Virus record (IMG/VR): IMGVR_UViG_3300022591_000061
Coordinates: 1-26,018 of that record
Origin: a virus
Strand: one strand, 5' to 3'
Length of the DNA stretch: 26,018 bases
Position 1 is the first letter of the stretch; each line of letters opens with the position of its first letter. Positions 7,751 through 15,530 of this stretch are shown piece by piece. Made by a program: the position numbers and the translations under genes. The notes beneath the pieces are model-generated. The model did not search any database and had not been told where the DNA came from. It was given only the letters and a program-made list of their open reading frames with translations.

Positions 7751-8275
7751 ATGACCACTAAATTTATCAAAAATAACACAGAATGGGTCAATCAAGACTT
7801 GCTTACCAAAATAATAAACGGTACTGGAGAGCAACGTCCATTAATTGACGAACACGACGAGCCGTGGAAACGAGACCAATGGCAACGATGGCTCAACAGT
7901 GGCTATGATATGAAAGGTGTTAGCTGGAATATGTTCTACTGGCATCACTTAGGAATGAGCTCTTCAGAAGATTTGGTATTGCCAATTGATATCAAAGCAG
8001 ATCGTGTTGAATGGTGGTTTAGCAGGATCAATCCTTGTTGCGTATTTCCCATGCACGTAGATGCCTTTAAAACAGAATGTAAAAACTTTCGCCGCTTTAG
8101 TGTGCCTATGCAGGACTATGTTGATGGGCATATCTTTGTATACGAAGGTAAAAATTTAGAAGGATACAAAGCCGGAGATATATTTGAATTTGAGGATCCA
8201 AGAGCCTGGCACGGTGCTGGCAATATTAGTATGATTCCAAAAGTTAGTTTTCAGTTTGTTTGTTACGATTTATGA
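7751..8275 (+). CDS. Small 2OG-Fe(II) oxygenase-like protein
   Basis: This 174-residue protein looks like a compact double-stranded beta-helix oxygenase of the aspartyl/asparaginyl hydroxylase group. MHVDAF supplies H102 and D104 as metal ligands, and PRAWHGAGN supplies H154. Between them, YKAGDIFEF is the usual strand before the distal histidine. The expected 2-oxoglutarate-binding arginine near the C-terminus appears to be a lysine (K164 in IPKVSFQF), which may alter co-substrate binding. It is the first of five plus-strand genes at 7751-11512 and shares an ATGA overlap with the next oxygenase-like gene. The substrate is unknown. The protein contains a CC pair at 96-97, of no known role. 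Confidence 0.65.
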   Translation: MTTKFIKNNTEWVNQDLLTKIINGTGEQRPLIDEHDEPWKRDQWQRWLNSGYDMKGVSWNMFYWHHLGMSSSEDLVLPIDIKADRVEWWFSRINPCCVFPMHVDAFKTECKNFRRFSVPMQDYVDGHIFVYEGKNLEGYKAGDIFEFEDPRAWHGAGNISMIPKVSFQFVCYDL

Positions 8276-9051
8276 TACGCGGAATTAACAATCAGCCGTA
8301 CTTAAACTTAGATCCTTACTTTGATATAGAAGGACTTAAACTTTTACACAATAAGATATGTAAGGGAATTGTACTATCCAAACATAAAAAAGAAGGCAAC
8401 ATAGTCGAGCCTGGTGGATTTAACAACGCATACGAGTTATCGTTTAAGCCCTTATTCAAAGCTGTACAAGAATACGAAGCACTAAACGAAGATCATGAAA
8501 TTAAAGTATTAGGTAGAGAAATTGGTGAGTGGAAAAATCGTGATCAGTTTGTTTTGTTTCTTAAACTTGTGCTGGGTGCGTACGATCCTTATCAGTTTAT
8601 ATTCATTAAAACAGAAGATGGCGGGTGGGAAAATAGATTTGAAGAAAAAGCATGGACCAAGGATGCTGAATTATTTCCAGAGTTACGTATTTGGTTAGAA
8701 CAATTAGTACCTACTGTGTTTACACATCTTGGCCGTATAATAATTTTTAAAGCAGAACACGATTGTATAATGCCAATGCACAGAGATTTAATTCTGCCAG
8801 AGGAAATTGAATATTCCAATCATAGACACGAGTTCATACATTTACGTACAAGTTTAGATAAACCATTTTACATGTGGGATTCAGAAACAGATACAAAAAT
8901 ATTAACTGATAGTCATGCAACATTCTTCAATGATCAAGACTGGCATGCCGGCGGTCGTACAAATAAACAAACATACAGTATACGTGTTGACGGAATCTTT
9001 GCAGAAGAATTTAGACAACGCATTGGTATAAGTCACCTGGAACATTATTAA
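8272..9051 (+). CDS. 2OG-Fe(II) oxygenase-like protein
   Basis: This 259-residue protein has the oxygenase facial triad pattern. MHRD gives H170 and D172. DQDWHAGG gives H225 as the distal histidine. SIRVD gives R238 as the likely 2-oxoglutarate-binding arginine. An RTSLDKPFYMWD segment lies between them, as in aspartyl/asparaginyl hydroxylase-like proteins. About 150 residues of unassigned N-terminal sequence precede the catalytic domain and could bind the substrate. I chose the ATG at 8272, which overlaps the preceding stop as ATGA; a TTG four codons upstream is less likely. Translation coupling to the oxygenase before it suggests that the two act on the same target. One base separates it from the next gene. 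Confidence 0.7.
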   Translation: MIRGINNQPYLNLDPYFDIEGLKLLHNKICKGIVLSKHKKEGNIVEPGGFNNAYELSFKPLFKAVQEYEALNEDHEIKVLGREIGEWKNRDQFVLFLKLVLGAYDPYQFIFIKTEDGGWENRFEEKAWTKDAELFPELRIWLEQLVPTVFTHLGRIIIFKAEHDCIMPMHRDLILPEEIEYSNHRHEFIHLRTSLDKPFYMWDSETDTKILTDSHATFFNDQDWHAGGRTNKQTYSIRVDGIFAEEFRQRIGISHLEHY

Positions 9052-9052
9052 T

Positions 9053-9772
9053 ATGGAATGGGATTATTACTATAATTTAGAAGGTGGTGAGCAAGTTCGT
9101 GCTAACTTGGTTTATACTCCATATGTAAGTGTTGATAAAAAAACATTCTGCATGAGTTTTAACAGAGACCCAGGGTATCATTCAGATAGTGACGAAAATG
9201 CACAATGGAACGATGACTTGTTAACGGAAAGATTTAATCGCGAACTTGAATTTTATTTCCGTGCTGGCAAAACTATGCCTACGTTAAAAATCATTGACTT
9301 AGACATACGGGCTAGAAAAATCTACTTAGAGTGGCATGGCGATGATTTTTATATGCAAGGCTACATGAATGGCGGATTTGGTCGTGTACTCCCAGACTGG
9401 CAAGAACAGTGGTTAACCAGAATGGAACAAATGTGGAATGCTGGTATTGTAAAAATGAGTTTGCATCCGAACAGTTGGGTGTCTAAAGACGGAGTACTAG
9501 TACCATTCAATTGGTTCTTTAGTTATTGCGACTCCGAACAAGTTGTTATACGTGATGTTCTGCAACAAATTAGCCCAGGTCGTCAAGAAAAGTTAAGTAA
9601 AGTATTATCTTCTGCTGGCATGGATGTAGATACTCCTTATAATGCCAAATATCTACAGCGTATTACCTTTGACAGCTTTAGATCAAACTATCCTGCAGAT
9701 TTAATAGATCGAGCATTAAAATTACAGTTAGGAGATCACAATGTCCATAGCATTCTTACCGATAACTATTGA
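9053..9772 (+). CDS. Unrecognised protein within the oxygenase operon
   Basis: I do not recognise this 239-residue acidic protein with confidence. It is rich in Tyr, Trp and Asp and has no signal peptide or membrane segment. Two stretches faintly recall a degenerate kinase or phosphotransferase fold. One is an RFNRELEFYF segment followed by LKIIDLD. The other is KMSLHPNSWVSKDG followed by a hydrophobic PFNWFF, in the place where the catalytic loop and metal-binding segment would fall. The key catalytic aspartates are not convincing, so an enzyme call would be speculation. It lies one base after one oxygenase-like gene and overlaps the next by 32 bases, so it probably works with them, perhaps as a substrate-binding partner. 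Confidence 0.7.
   Translation: MEWDYYYNLEGGEQVRANLVYTPYVSVDKKTFCMSFNRDPGYHSDSDENAQWNDDLLTERFNRELEFYFRAGKTMPTLKIIDLDIRARKIYLEWHGDDFYMQGYMNGGFGRVLPDWQEQWLTRMEQMWNAGIVKMSLHPNSWVSKDGVLVPFNWFFSYCDSEQVVIRDVLQQISPGRQEKLSKVLSSAGMDVDTPYNAKYLQRITFDSFRSNYPADLIDRALKLQLGDHNVHSILTDNY
9730..9735 (+). promoter_or_regulatory. Strong ribosome binding site inside the preceding gene
   Basis: AGGAGA lies 5 bases before the ATG at 9741. This fixes the start of the next gene despite its 32-base overlap with the previous one. It is the clearest Shine-Dalgarno sequence I found in the accessory half. Confidence 0.65.
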
Positions 9773-10424
9773 TGTAAGACTTCCCAACGAAGAACTCTTA
9801 CTTGAATTTTGCAAGCAATATAAAATAAGAACAACTGCAAAAGACGGGCATAGTTCTTGGTGGGACTTTACTCCTGTGCTCATGCGAGCCACAGAAGAAG
9901 AAGTTTATGATGCTAACAAGTTAAAAGACATATTGGCCAATAGATATAATGCCGGCTTAGGTACTCCTAGATATCTAAATAACATTGATAAATTGTTTCC
10001 AGAAATTCCGTATATGCTTGAACAATTACCGTATAAGGAATTAACACTGGTTACCATAATGAAACAGATGAAGCCAGTTGATTATCATACCGATACTAAC
10101 GACTTTGACATACATTTAGATCCCACAGAAGTAGCATACGAACTAGAACCAAAACGCTATAACATATTACTAAACAAACATGAATACCAAGATTGTTTAT
10201 TTGTTGCAGATCAAATAGGCGGTACTAAAATATATCCCCGTATACCAAAAGAACGTCCATGCCATGTTATACCAGATCGAGTACACGCACACGGTGCTGA
10301 CTATTGCGGCCCTGATAAATTGATGCTATGTGTTATTGGCGGCATACTAGACAGAGAACTACATCAAACAATGATTCAAGACAGTCTAACAAAATATTCC
10401 AGCGAGGCTATAATATTCTCATGA
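9741..10424 (+). CDS. 2OG-Fe(II) oxygenase-like protein, divergent
   Basis: This 227-residue protein probably has the same oxygenase fold as the other members of the operon. DYHTDTNDFDIH gives H116 and D118 as candidate metal ligands. A RYNILLNKHEY segment follows, as in aspartyl/asparaginyl hydroxylases. DRVHAHGAD gives H182 or H184 as the distal ligand. Where the 2-oxoglutarate-binding arginine is expected (DKLMLCVIGG) there is only a lysine, so activity or co-substrate use may differ. The start is fixed by a strong Shine-Dalgarno AGGAGA. Its stop overlaps the ATG of the following radical SAM gene as ATGA, which suggests oxygenation and radical chemistry on one target. Confidence 0.6.
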   Translation: MSIAFLPITIDVRLPNEELLLEFCKQYKIRTTAKDGHSSWWDFTPVLMRATEEEVYDANKLKDILANRYNAGLGTPRYLNNIDKLFPEIPYMLEQLPYKELTLVTIMKQMKPVDYHTDTNDFDIHLDPTEVAYELEPKRYNILLNKHEYQDCLFVADQIGGTKIYPRIPKERPCHVIPDRVHAHGADYCGPDKLMLCVIGGILDRELHQTMIQDSLTKYSSEAIIFS

Positions 10425-11512
10425 CATTTTATAAAAACATTGTAGATATGGAAATTGAAAACAGCTCGCTGTGTAATGCTGCATGCCCTGCTTGTGCCCG
10501 AGAGCAAACGCCTGGAGATTATTCTTGGCTAACAGAAAAATATTTGAGTATTGATTTTTTTGATCGTATTCCTACTGGCGTATTACTAGGATTAAACAAA
10601 TTACTGTTTACTGGCACCATTGGAGATCCATGCACAGCTCCTAATTTAGTTGAAGTTATAAAAAGCATTAGACAACGTGCCCCTAACTTGTTTATATCCA
10701 TATCAACCAACGGTGGAATGAAATCATCAGGATGGTGGGCCAGTTTGGCTCGAGCACTTGGTCCTAATAGCGAAGTAACCTTTGCCATAGATGGACTAGA
10801 AGATACCAACGACATATATCGTGTAAATGTGCGGTGGAATAAGATTATAGCAAATACCAGTACATTTATTGCTGCCGGCGGGCAAGCACGTTGGCAATAT
10901 ATTGTTTTTAAACACAACGAACATCAAGTTAATCAAGCTAGGCAATTAGCCAATGACATGGGATTTAAATCTTTTGTAATGCGACCGAGCCATAGATTTA
11001 AAGTAGATGAATTTTTGGGCATCGATGGACGCTTTGGTAGAGATGGTATTCAAATTTTGCCACCTACTAATCCACAATTTGTACACAAAGTAATGATAGT
11101 GAAAAAAGAGGATTATGTCAGACCCGGGTCTGACATATGGTACTCCACGTCAAACGATACTAAAATAAATTGCTATGTAAAAGAAGCTGGATCAATATAC
11201 ATAGACTATCAGGGACGTATACTACCTTGCTGTTTTTTATCTGGCGGAGTATTTGTACGACGTAATGCGAAATATCCTGACGGGTGGGATTCAATTTGGA
11301 ATCAGTACGGCAATGACTTGGTTAACTTACACAACTACACGTGGGAAGAAATTATTAACTCAGAATTCTTTAAACAAATAGAAGCAAGCTGGACCAAGAG
11401 TTATAAAGATGGTAGACTGTTAACCTGTGCTGGAACTTGTAGTGAGTTTAAGGGTAGACTAAACAACCCTGAAGAGTTTTGTAACGAAGAAACTACGCAC
11501 TTTGACCAATAA
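10421..11512 (+). CDS. Radical SAM protein (family A paralogue)
   Basis: This 363-residue radical SAM protein is closely related to the one at 190-1269. CNAACPAC gives C18, C22 and C25 at identical positions. It shares the GTIGDP segment, STNGG, FAIDGL, the FKHNEHQ motif, and a C-terminal auxiliary region with INCYVKEA, a LPCC pair and LLTCAGTC. The preserved spacing means both copies should bind the same Fe-S clusters, while the variable C-terminal 100 residues may set different substrates. The ATG at 10421 overlaps the preceding stop by 4 bases; the reading frame extends upstream but those codons lie inside the oxygenase-like gene. It ends the five-gene operon and its tail overlaps the convergent methyltransferase-like gene by 20 bases. 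Confidence 0.87.
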   Translation: MTFYKNIVDMEIENSSLCNAACPACAREQTPGDYSWLTEKYLSIDFFDRIPTGVLLGLNKLLFTGTIGDPCTAPNLVEVIKSIRQRAPNLFISISTNGGMKSSGWWASLARALGPNSEVTFAIDGLEDTNDIYRVNVRWNKIIANTSTFIAAGGQARWQYIVFKHNEHQVNQARQLANDMGFKSFVMRPSHRFKVDEFLGIDGRFGRDGIQILPPTNPQFVHKVMIVKKEDYVRPGSDIWYSTSNDTKINCYVKEAGSIYIDYQGRILPCCFLSGGVFVRRNAKYPDGWDSIWNQYGNDLVNLHNYTWEEIINSEFFKQIEASWTKSYKDGRLLTCAGTCSEFKGRLNNPEEFCNEETTHFDQ

Positions 11513-12086
11513 TCATATATCTGGTATAGAGTTCAGTTGGTAGTTCGCCAACTGATAAAATATCAAGATGACTTTGTTCTATAAAATGATTTAAACTATT
11601 AGCAGGACGTATATGCTCGTCAACTAAAAAGTTATTACTTTGCAATACAATAAGACTATTAGCCGGCATACCCGATAGCCATAGATCGTAGTTGTCTTGG
11701 CTAATGTGCTCGCAACTGGTATTGATAATAACATCAGCACCGCTTCTGTAAGTTGTCATATCATGTGTGATAGCGCGAAAACGCCCTTGTATTTCTTCTG
11801 GCTTATTCATCATGGTAGCAACAGCTTCGCAACCGGGATCAATGTCTATACTTAATATCTGTGTAATAGGTATACCGCTTTGAAATAACATACTAGCTAA
11901 CACACCGGCCCATCCGCCGTGTATTTCAATTGAGACAGGATTTGTAATTTCTGACTGTAAATTTTCTATTAGCCACTCTTTACTACGAATCTGTCCTGCC
12001 CAGAAAGCATCTAGTGTACGAATAGGGTTAGGACTTTGGCGTATGGCCTGCATCCAGAAGTGTAAGTGATCAGTATCTATTTGCAT
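11493..12086 (-). CDS. Class I SAM-dependent methyltransferase-like protein
   Basis: This 197-residue protein fits a Rossmann-fold methyltransferase. IEIHGGWAG (53-61) is in the place of the SAM-binding glycine loop. ILSIDIDPGC (77-86) has the acidic end of strand 2 that usually binds the ribose. ADVIINTSCEHI corresponds to strand 4, often NPP- or NTS-like. It would transfer a methyl group from SAM to an unknown acceptor. The glycine loop is unusual (HGGWAG instead of GxGxG), so catalytic activity is likely but not assured. It overlaps the upstream radical SAM gene by 10 bases and forms a two-gene minus operon with it. Confidence 0.65.
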   Translation of the reverse strand: MQIDTDHLHFWMQAIRQSPNPIRTLDAFWAGQIRSKEWLIENLQSEITNPVSIEIHGGWAGVLASMLFQSGIPITQILSIDIDPGCEAVATMMNKPEEIQGRFRAITHDMTTYRSGADVIINTSCEHISQDNYDLWLSGMPANSLIVLQSNNFLVDEHIRPANSLNHFIEQSHLDILSVGELPTELYTRYMIIGQSA

Positions 12087-13039
12087 TTTGGTATTTTACT
12101 ATCTGCTGAGCTAACGCAACTTGGTGTTCCGCATATTTGTGGGCTAGTAAACAATTCAAAATTATCTATTGTGCCAAGTGGATAATCGTAACAACTGTAT
12201 CCGCGTTTAACTTCTGTTCCTCTTATTATAACACTTTGATATCCACTATTGCAACGCCACCGCGCAAATTGATTGAAACCAAAACTATTAAAGCGTTCGG
12301 CTTGATCTAAATAGTAGTCTTGCTTGCCATCTGTCAGACGGATTTGATAAATTGGTTGCGTATCAACTTGATATCCAAAATCTTCCTGCATAGCCTTAAA
12401 CATGTCTTTGGTGTAGCCGTCAACAATAAAACTAGCGGTAGGATCGCTTTGTGGTTTGAGTGTTACATTAATACCGCGTTTTTTTAATCTAGCACAGCGA
12501 TCGTATGTTGCCCAAAAATCATCTGGCACCATAACTTGATTTACAGTTACATAGACTCCTTCAGATTGTAACAACAAACACCTGTCAGCAAAATCGTTTT
12601 CAGTGGCAAACTCAGCATGAAAACTAGCAGTTATGCTCCTGCGTTGTAATAAACCAGTGTGTTCCAACCACGTTTTCCACCACTTCTGACCCGGTGATAG
12701 ATTAGTAGTCATATGTACACTTTGATAAGGTGTTTGTTCGCCGTCATCAAGGTATTTTATTAAGTCCAAAAAGTTTTTGTATGCGGTAGGCTCTCCGCCA
12801 CTGAAACTCCAATGGAACCGAGTAAATCCGTTACGTCTGGCTTGACGTTTGATTTCATCTATGGCACGGATGTAAACTTCAAGAGGCTGATGATCGGGTT
12901 CGCTGGATCTAGCGTAGGGCCAGCAATAGCTACAATTATAATTACAAAAACGACCTAATATCCAACTAACGGAAAAAAGATCCATGTCTAGCATAGTCTG
13001 CTGTCCAAAACGAGTAATATTTTGCCATGGGATTGTCAT
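12077..13039 (-). CDS. SPASM-type radical SAM protein (family F paralogue)
   Basis: This 320-residue radical SAM enzyme has CNYNCSYC (C32, C36, C39), SFSGGEPT and HMTTN. Its C-terminal auxiliary cysteines are C263 in RCNSG, C283 in RGYSCYDY followed by LGTID, and C303, C308 and C319. The order and spacing match the gene at 4771-5697 (C241, C261, C284, C289), so the two are paralogues on opposite strands. The family most often acts on peptides, proteins or sugars; the substrate here is unknown. It heads a two-gene minus operon with the methyltransferase-like gene. A GTTAAATA element ends exactly 5 bases before its ATG, and no Shine-Dalgarno sequence is visible. Confidence 0.85.
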   Translation of the reverse strand: MTIPWQNITRFGQQTMLDMDLFSVSWILGRFCNYNCSYCWPYARSSEPDHQPLEVYIRAIDEIKRQARRNGFTRFHWSFSGGEPTAYKNFLDLIKYLDDGEQTPYQSVHMTTNLSPGQKWWKTWLEHTGLLQRRSITASFHAEFATENDFADRCLLLQSEGVYVTVNQVMVPDDFWATYDRCARLKKRGINVTLKPQSDPTASFIVDGYTKDMFKAMQEDFGYQVDTQPIYQIRLTDGKQDYYLDQAERFNSFGFNQFARWRCNSGYQSVIIRGTEVKRGYSCYDYPLGTIDNFELFTSPQICGTPSCVSSADSKIPKCK

Positions 13040-13044
13040 CTATA

Positions 13045-13052
13045 TATTTAAC
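13045..13052 (-). promoter_or_regulatory. TAAATA-type promoter element 5 bases before the ATG
   Basis: The minus strand has GTTAAATA, matching the late octamer at six of eight bases, then TATAG and the ATG at 13039. It lies back to back with a similar plus-strand element at 13054-13061. In AT-rich sequence such matches can occur by chance. Confidence 0.35.
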
Positions 13053-13053
13053 T

Positions 13054-13061
13054 ACTAAATA
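13054..13061 (+). promoter_or_regulatory. TAAATA-type promoter element before the plus-strand gene
   Basis: ACTAAATA matches the late octamer at six of eight bases. Its normal start site, 6 bases downstream, is the A of an in-frame ATG at 13067. This favours 13067 over 13061 as the true start. Confidence 0.3.
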
Positions 13062-13900
13062 TGAGTATGAAACAGTTTCTATTAGAGAAAATCAATAATT
13101 TTACTCAAGTTGCAGTCGAAGAATTTCAACAAGAAATAGTCGGACCGTTACCAAAATTTACGATACCCAGTGTCTACGATGAGAGTACAACTATCTGGGG
13201 ACAAAATGAACACGGCTTTTGGTATACTAATAAAGTACAAGGATACTTTTTTGAAAACAATGGTACCATACATACTGCCGGTGTTGTATTAAGTCCCTGG
13301 TACTATCAAATTTATAAAGATTTACATACCAATCAAAATGGATATAACGTATTAACTCCTGTATTAACCAACAGAGAAGTATCCACAAGTGAACATATAG
13401 ATCACATACAATACATACAATTTCAAACTCCTAATAGGGTATATGGCAAAAACTTAGAGTTTGTAAGAGTTACAAATCTCACAGAAGAAATACCATTATA
13501 CCTACAAGACTACATAGATCAACTAGGAGCAGTTTACTTGACTTTACACCGCCTTGGAAAAGGCCTATTACCTGTTTGCAACTTTTTTAATTTTTCTATA
13601 GGTGTAGGACAAAACTATTTTATGTTCTTTGAAAATTTTGAAACAGTCTACAACTATCAAGACGGAGTTAATAAAATGTTGATAACGTTAAATGATAGAT
13701 TAGACAAGCACCTATTTAAAAACATCACAGATGAAAATAGAGTACGTATTATTAGATACGCTAAAAATCGGTGGATGCGTCCAGTATTAGAAGATGCTTT
13801 ATCTGCAACACTAGATAACCTAGGTGAATTAGTAACAAATAAAAATAAAAATGATATTATAGGATATGCTAAAGAATTATGTCTACCATCAACGATCTAA
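13061..13900 (+). CDS. Unrecognised protein, first of two
   Basis: I do not recognise this 279-residue protein. It is rich in aromatic residues and Asn, with no signal peptide or membrane segment. It has no cysteine-cluster, nucleotide-binding or metal-binding motif I can trust. The region LGAVYLTLHRLGKG followed by a hydrophobic NYFMFFENFE weakly recalls the catalytic region of small-molecule kinases, but the essential residues are not clear. The start may be 13061 or the in-frame ATG at 13067. It is followed by a small gene overlapping by 22 bases. The pair stands alone on the plus strand between two minus operons of radical SAM genes, so it may supply a partner or a substrate to them. Confidence 0.7.
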   Translation: MSMKQFLLEKINNFTQVAVEEFQQEIVGPLPKFTIPSVYDESTTIWGQNEHGFWYTNKVQGYFFENNGTIHTAGVVLSPWYYQIYKDLHTNQNGYNVLTPVLTNREVSTSEHIDHIQYIQFQTPNRVYGKNLEFVRVTNLTEEIPLYLQDYIDQLGAVYLTLHRLGKGLLPVCNFFNFSIGVGQNYFMFFENFETVYNYQDGVNKMLITLNDRLDKHLFKNITDENRVRIIRYAKNRWMRPVLEDALSATLDNLGELVTNKNKNDIIGYAKELCLPSTI

Positions 13901-14085
13901 ACTGTACCTTTGTTTACTATACAGAAAAAACTGCTAAGATAGCACGAATACCGGTTAATTCATTGATGCCAAATCCAGTGACAGTAATAAATCAGTACTG
14001 GGACGATGGCGAACAAACATATTACACAGATGTAGGTGTGGAGTATGATGGACAAACTATTTTAAAATACAGCCTAAGAGACTAG
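13879..14085 (+). CDS. Small unrecognised protein, 68 residues
   Basis: This small acidic protein starts MSTINDLNC and is rich in Tyr and Asp. It overlaps the previous gene by 22 bases and stops 5 bases before the end of the convergent radical SAM gene. This tight packing supports it as real. It has one cysteine and no repeats, Gly-Gly leader or core-like tail of the kind seen in ribosomally made peptide precursors. I cannot assign a function. Confidence 0.6.
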   Translation: MSTINDLNCTFVYYTEKTAKIARIPVNSLMPNPVTVINQYWDDGEQTYYTDVGVEYDGQTILKYSLRD

Positions 14086-14090
14086 AGAAC

Positions 14091-15530
14091 TTAAATTTCT
14101 AATGTAAGTTTCTTACATTCGTTATAAAAATCCATCATTTCTGGAAATGTTTCTGCAAAGTTTGTACCACGTCTGCGATCGTGCTCGTCGCAAAATGCTA
14201 CAAAATCTTTTAGTAGAATTGGATCTGTTTTATCATTAAACAAGTATTGTATCCTATCTAACTTATTAACTTCGTCTGGAATAAATCCATCTTTGGAATT
14301 TGCTTTCATAAATTCCAATTGTTTTTGTATTTCATTTCTGTATGTTGTCGGTAGTATGCCAACGTTCATCCAATTTGGATAATTGAGATACGGAATATCA
14401 ATCATCACTATTCTCTGATCGTTATTAAATGTTCTTTTTAAATTTAATACGTCTTGTAAAAAATCAGTGTACGAAGTAACAGAAAATGCATTATACGTCG
14501 ACATGATACAAAAATACGCTGTAGGTATTTCTTTTAATAACTTAACACAATTTTCTAACCATTTGTTATAATCAAGTCCGTGTCGGATGTATTCTGCTTT
14601 AGCACCGTGAGCTTCGCAACTGGTGTATAATGTAAATGATCTAACAGCACGGGTGTCCTCAATGATTTTAATTTTTGCAATAAACTCATCAAACAATGCA
14701 TCAGGGACTACACAGTTCGAATTAATCGCCAATTCTATTTTAGGATTAGGATTTGCAATAATATAGTCTAGTACTTTAAAAGTGTGTTTACTCAGTAACG
14801 GTTCTCCGCCGGTGATACGAAACGTATATAATGATGGATATAGATCTGGCCACCATTTCCAAAAAGCATCGGTATACGGATTATCATCCTTTTCTGGAAT
14901 AGGCATTTTGTCTTGCATCTTAACCCAGTCCAAATTATTATAGTTTAGCGAGGTTGGGTATGGGCCTTGTTGTTTAATTTCTTCCATCCATTTGCTACTT
15001 ACTTCAGGATTGCAATAACTGCACTTAAAGTTACACACATTTGAAAAACTAACTTCAAGATAACTTGGATTGATATTTTTTTCTGCCCCAGCATCCATTA
15101 CTTCACTAAAATGGGGTAATGCCCATGGCTCTGAACTTTTTAATGTTCTATCACTAAAAACTATTACTTGTTCTGGTGCGCTATCCTCAACGTTCCAACA
15201 GTAGTGACACTCGCTTGGTCTGCCACCAGTTAACATTTCTTGTCTGGCACATTTTTTTATGCTAGTGTTGTGTAGTGCGCTAGGATCCACTGCTATTTCA
15301 TCTAGTGGTATTTTATGTGTTTTAGGGTGATGACAACTGTGGGTGTGCCCGGTACCTAAATGTAATGTAACTTGTTTCCATTTAGCTAAACACATACCCG
15401 GACCGATGCTATTAAGTTTCTTAAGTACGTTGTTTTTATTTACATTTTGTAACACGTAAATTACCTCTTTCCAATTTCTTACCCCTATTAAAAATCTGAG
15501 TGCTCGATTAATTTGCCATTTGATATTCAT
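14091..15530 (-). CDS. Twitch domain-containing radical SAM protein (third of three)
   Basis: This 479-residue protein has the radical SAM motif CNFKCSYC (C166, C170, C173), at the same residue numbers as the gene at 5660-7081. ITGGEPLL and an altered substrate loop (INSNC in the place of TNGT) follow. The N-terminal auxiliary cysteines are C47, C66, C94, C108 and C111; the CC pair of the other two members is reduced to one cysteine in HSCHHP, with histidines beside it. The last cluster may therefore have changed ligands. The C-terminal RRGTNFAETFPEM region is shared with the other long member. It is the last gene of a seven-gene minus operon and overlaps the glycosyltransferase-like gene upstream by 23 bases, which links it to glycan chemistry. 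Confidence 0.87.
   Translation of the reverse strand: MNIKWQINRALRFLIGVRNWKEVIYVLQNVNKNNVLKKLNSIGPGMCLAKWKQVTLHLGTGHTHSCHHPKTHKIPLDEIAVDPSALHNTSIKKCARQEMLTGGRPSECHYCWNVEDSAPEQVIVFSDRTLKSSEPWALPHFSEVMDAGAEKNINPSYLEVSFSNVCNFKCSYCNPEVSSKWMEEIKQQGPYPTSLNYNNLDWVKMQDKMPIPEKDDNPYTDAFWKWWPDLYPSLYTFRITGGEPLLSKHTFKVLDYIIANPNPKIELAINSNCVVPDALFDEFIAKIKIIEDTRAVRSFTLYTSCEAHGAKAEYIRHGLDYNKWLENCVKLLKEIPTAYFCIMSTYNAFSVTSYTDFLQDVLNLKRTFNNDQRIVMIDIPYLNYPNWMNVGILPTTYRNEIQKQLEFMKANSKDGFIPDEVNKLDRIQYLFNDKTDPILLKDFVAFCDEHDRRRGTNFAETFPEMMDFYNECKKLTLEI

Noticed and set aside
10519-10917. A 132-codon open frame on the minus strand
   Set aside because: It lies wholly inside the radical SAM gene at 10421-11512, has no recognisable domain, and follows the codon pattern of the plus gene.
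13879-14085. A ribosomally made peptide precursor for the radical SAM enzymes
   Set aside because: The 68-residue protein has one cysteine, no leader-like cleavage motif, no repeated core, and no enrichment of modifiable residues at its end.
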